Shown piece after piece: positions 63,029-64,000 of a DNA stretch of 64,000 bases. The stretch comes from Neorhizobium galegae (lineage in GTDB: Bacteria > Pseudomonadota > Alphaproteobacteria > Rhizobiales > Rhizobiaceae): assembly GCF_017877135.1 (NCBI RefSeq), contig NZ_JAGIPH010000001.1:992001-1056000 (forward strand), read 5' to 3'. The notes beneath the pieces are model-generated. The model saw nothing but the letters and a program-made list of their open reading frames with translations, had not been told where the DNA came from and ran no database searches. Position 1 is the first letter of the stretch; every line of letters begins with the position of its first letter. A program made the translations under genes and the position numbers.

Positions 63029-63825
63029 TGCGCGCGCTCCTTCTCCTGCTGCCGCTCATTCTTCTGGCCGGGACGGCAAGGGCCCAGGTGCCGCTCGGCC
63101 AGGGACCATCGACGGTGCGCGAGGGGCTGGAGATCGGCACCTCGACCAGTGAAATCGCCATCACCTCGGATTTTCGCGGCGCCGATCTCACCGTGTTCGG
63201 GGCGCTCAACAATGCCGACGAACTGTTTCTCGCCATCGGCCAGTATGATGTCGTGGTGACGCTGTCCGGCCCGATCGATTATGCCACCGTGCGGCGCAAA
63301 CAGCGCATCTTCGGCATCTGGATGAACACCGATTCGATGACCTTCGAGCAGGTACCGGAATCCTATTCCATTGCCAGCACGCGCCAGCTCGAGGACATCC
63401 AGCCTGCCCCTTCGCTCAACCGTCTGGGTCTCGGCATCGACCACCTGACGCTTTCGCCGACCGGCTTCGTCGGCAATGCGACGCAGGTCGGCGCCTTTCG
63501 CGAGGCCTATCGGCGCCTGAAACTGTCGAACGGGCTTTACCAGCGCGACACGCGCGGCGTGCGCTTCGTCAGCCCGAGCCTGTTTCGCGCCACGCTTCGC
63601 CTGCCGGCCAATGTGCCGGATGGCGTTCATCTGGTGCATGCCTATCTGTTCAAGAGCGGCGAACTCATTCAAAGCCGCGACCTGCCGCTGCGGGTGGTCA
63701 AGACAGGTCTTGAACAGACCATCACCGATGCCGCCCACCAGCAGCCGCTGGCCTATGGCCTGTTCAGCGTGCTGGTGGCGCTCGTCACCGGCTGGGGCGC
63801 CAGCATCATGTTCCGCAAGGACTGA
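63025..63825 (+). CDS. Alph_Pro_TM / TIGR02186 family membrane protein
   Basis: The 266-residue protein has a signal peptide (MRALLLLLPLILLAGTARAQ), a beta-rich extracytoplasmic domain (about residues 25-225) and one C-terminal membrane segment (YGLFSVLVALVTGWGASIMF). This is the alphaproteobacterial TIGR02186 layout, usually found next to TSUP exporters, as here. Function unknown; it may help the exporter handle its substrate. Confidence 0.87.
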   Translation: MMRALLLLLPLILLAGTARAQVPLGQGPSTVREGLEIGTSTSEIAITSDFRGADLTVFGALNNADELFLAIGQYDVVVTLSGPIDYATVRRKQRIFGIWMNTDSMTFEQVPESYSIASTRQLEDIQPAPSLNRLGLGIDHLTLSPTGFVGNATQVGAFREAYRRLKLSNGLYQRDTRGVRFVSPSLFRATLRLPANVPDGVHLVHAYLFKSGELIQSRDLPLRVVKTGLEQTITDAAHQQPLAYGLFSVLVALVTGWGASIMFRKD

Positions 63826-63849
63826 GCGCCGGGTGCGGGCACCCGGCGC
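63826..63849 (+). terminator. Hairpin after the Alph_Pro_TM gene
   Basis: An 11-bp inverted repeat, GCGCCGGGTGC/GCACCCGGCGC, lies directly after the stop. The following CCTGGTTGTCTCC has no strong T-run, so termination may be weak. It stands between convergent genes. Confidence 0.55.
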
Positions 63850-63872
63850 CCTGGTTGTCTCCTGTTCGGCGC

Positions 63873-64000
63873 TTACATCGCCGGCAGAACGGCAATGTCG
63901 CGGACGGCACCGCTGGTACCGGTGATGTCCGCCATTCTCGTCGCCTTGCCGGTTTCAAGATCGACGGTGTGCACGACATTGTCCGCGACGAGCCAGGCGG
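63873..64000 (-). CDS. C-terminal end of a DUF4394-like protein (cut by window edge)
   Basis: The minus strand is open from 64000 to a TAA at 63873-63875. The last 42 codons read AWLVADNVVHTVDLETGKAT and then RMADITGTSGAVRDIAVLPA with a final Met. This looks like the last blade of a beta-propeller-like DUF4394 protein, which are usually exported. Only the end is visible, so the family is a suggestion. Confidence 0.6.
   Translation of the reverse strand, partial: AWLVADNVVHTVDLETGKATRMADITGTSGAVRDIAVLPAM

Noticed and set aside
1..64000. CRISPR arrays, transposases, integrases, rRNA genes
   Set aside because: No regularly spaced direct repeats with unique spacers and no matching protein motifs or rRNA sequence were seen.

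Overview
The window (about 62% G+C by eye) is chromosomal DNA from a Rhizobiaceae alphaproteobacterium of the Rhizobium/Agrobacterium/Sinorhizobium type. The evidence is the rhizobial flagellar-chemotaxis cluster with its order icpA-cheS-cheY1-cheA-cheW-cheR-cheB-cheY2-cheD-cheT-fliF, the motility regulators visN and visR, the lpiA-acvB pair, the block murA-DUF2948-hisD-UPF0262-infA-maf-yacG, and a rhizobial podJ gene. A che operon with cheW between cheA and cheR is as known in S. meliloti and R. leguminosarum. Species cannot be named from the sequence alone.

Layout. 1-8.4 kb: flagellar structure and regulation: fliI (cut by the window edge) and flgF on the minus strand; motA-fliM-fliN-fliG-flhB plus a conserved orphan on the plus strand; visR and visN on the minus strand. 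8.6-18.9 kb: one long minus-strand unit from the soluble receptor icpA down to fliF. Signal passes from IcpA and other receptors through CheW/CheA to CheY1 and CheY2. CheR, CheB and CheD adapt receptors, CheS and CheT help end the signal, and the FliM/FliN/FliG switch with MotA produces the output. 19-24 kb: a candidate 37-residue membrane peptide, then lpiA-acvB (lysyl-phosphatidylglycerol synthesis and hydrolysis). 24-34.6 kb: TerC-like protein, flavoprotein, tRNA-Thr, murA to yacG, tRNA-Phe, an approximately 0.86-kb insert carrying an AlkB-like dioxygenase, and an inositol-phosphatase-family gene.

34.6-50.8 kb: a four-gene ABC importer, an orphan cheW, galE, an aminotransferase, mscL, a symporter-fused hybrid histidine kinase, opgC, an HWE-type kinase and an lrgA/lrgB pair. 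50.8-57.7 kb: a repeat-rich gap followed by a fatty-acid beta-oxidation set (acyl-CoA dehydrogenase, thiolase, FadB/J) interrupted by a MazE/MazF-type toxin-antitoxin pair. 57.7-64 kb: regulatory DNA with a MerR/LiuR-like operator and a CtrA-type box, then podJ, a TSUP exporter, an Alph_Pro_TM protein and the end of a DUF4394 gene.

The most unusual items are: (1) the AlkB-like mini-island bracketed by a tRNA-Phe 3'-end duplication; (2) a shared acidic-Phe-Phe C-terminus on adjacent CheD and CheT; (3) a globin-like receptor (IcpA) that seems to lack the haem-binding histidine; (4) the toxin-antitoxin pair inside the beta-oxidation operon with its own AT-rich palindrome; (5) a perfect CtrA-type site before podJ; (6) a pentanucleotide repeat before murA. 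No CRISPR array, transposase, integrase or rRNA was seen. Nothing here is clearly a wholly new multi-gene system.
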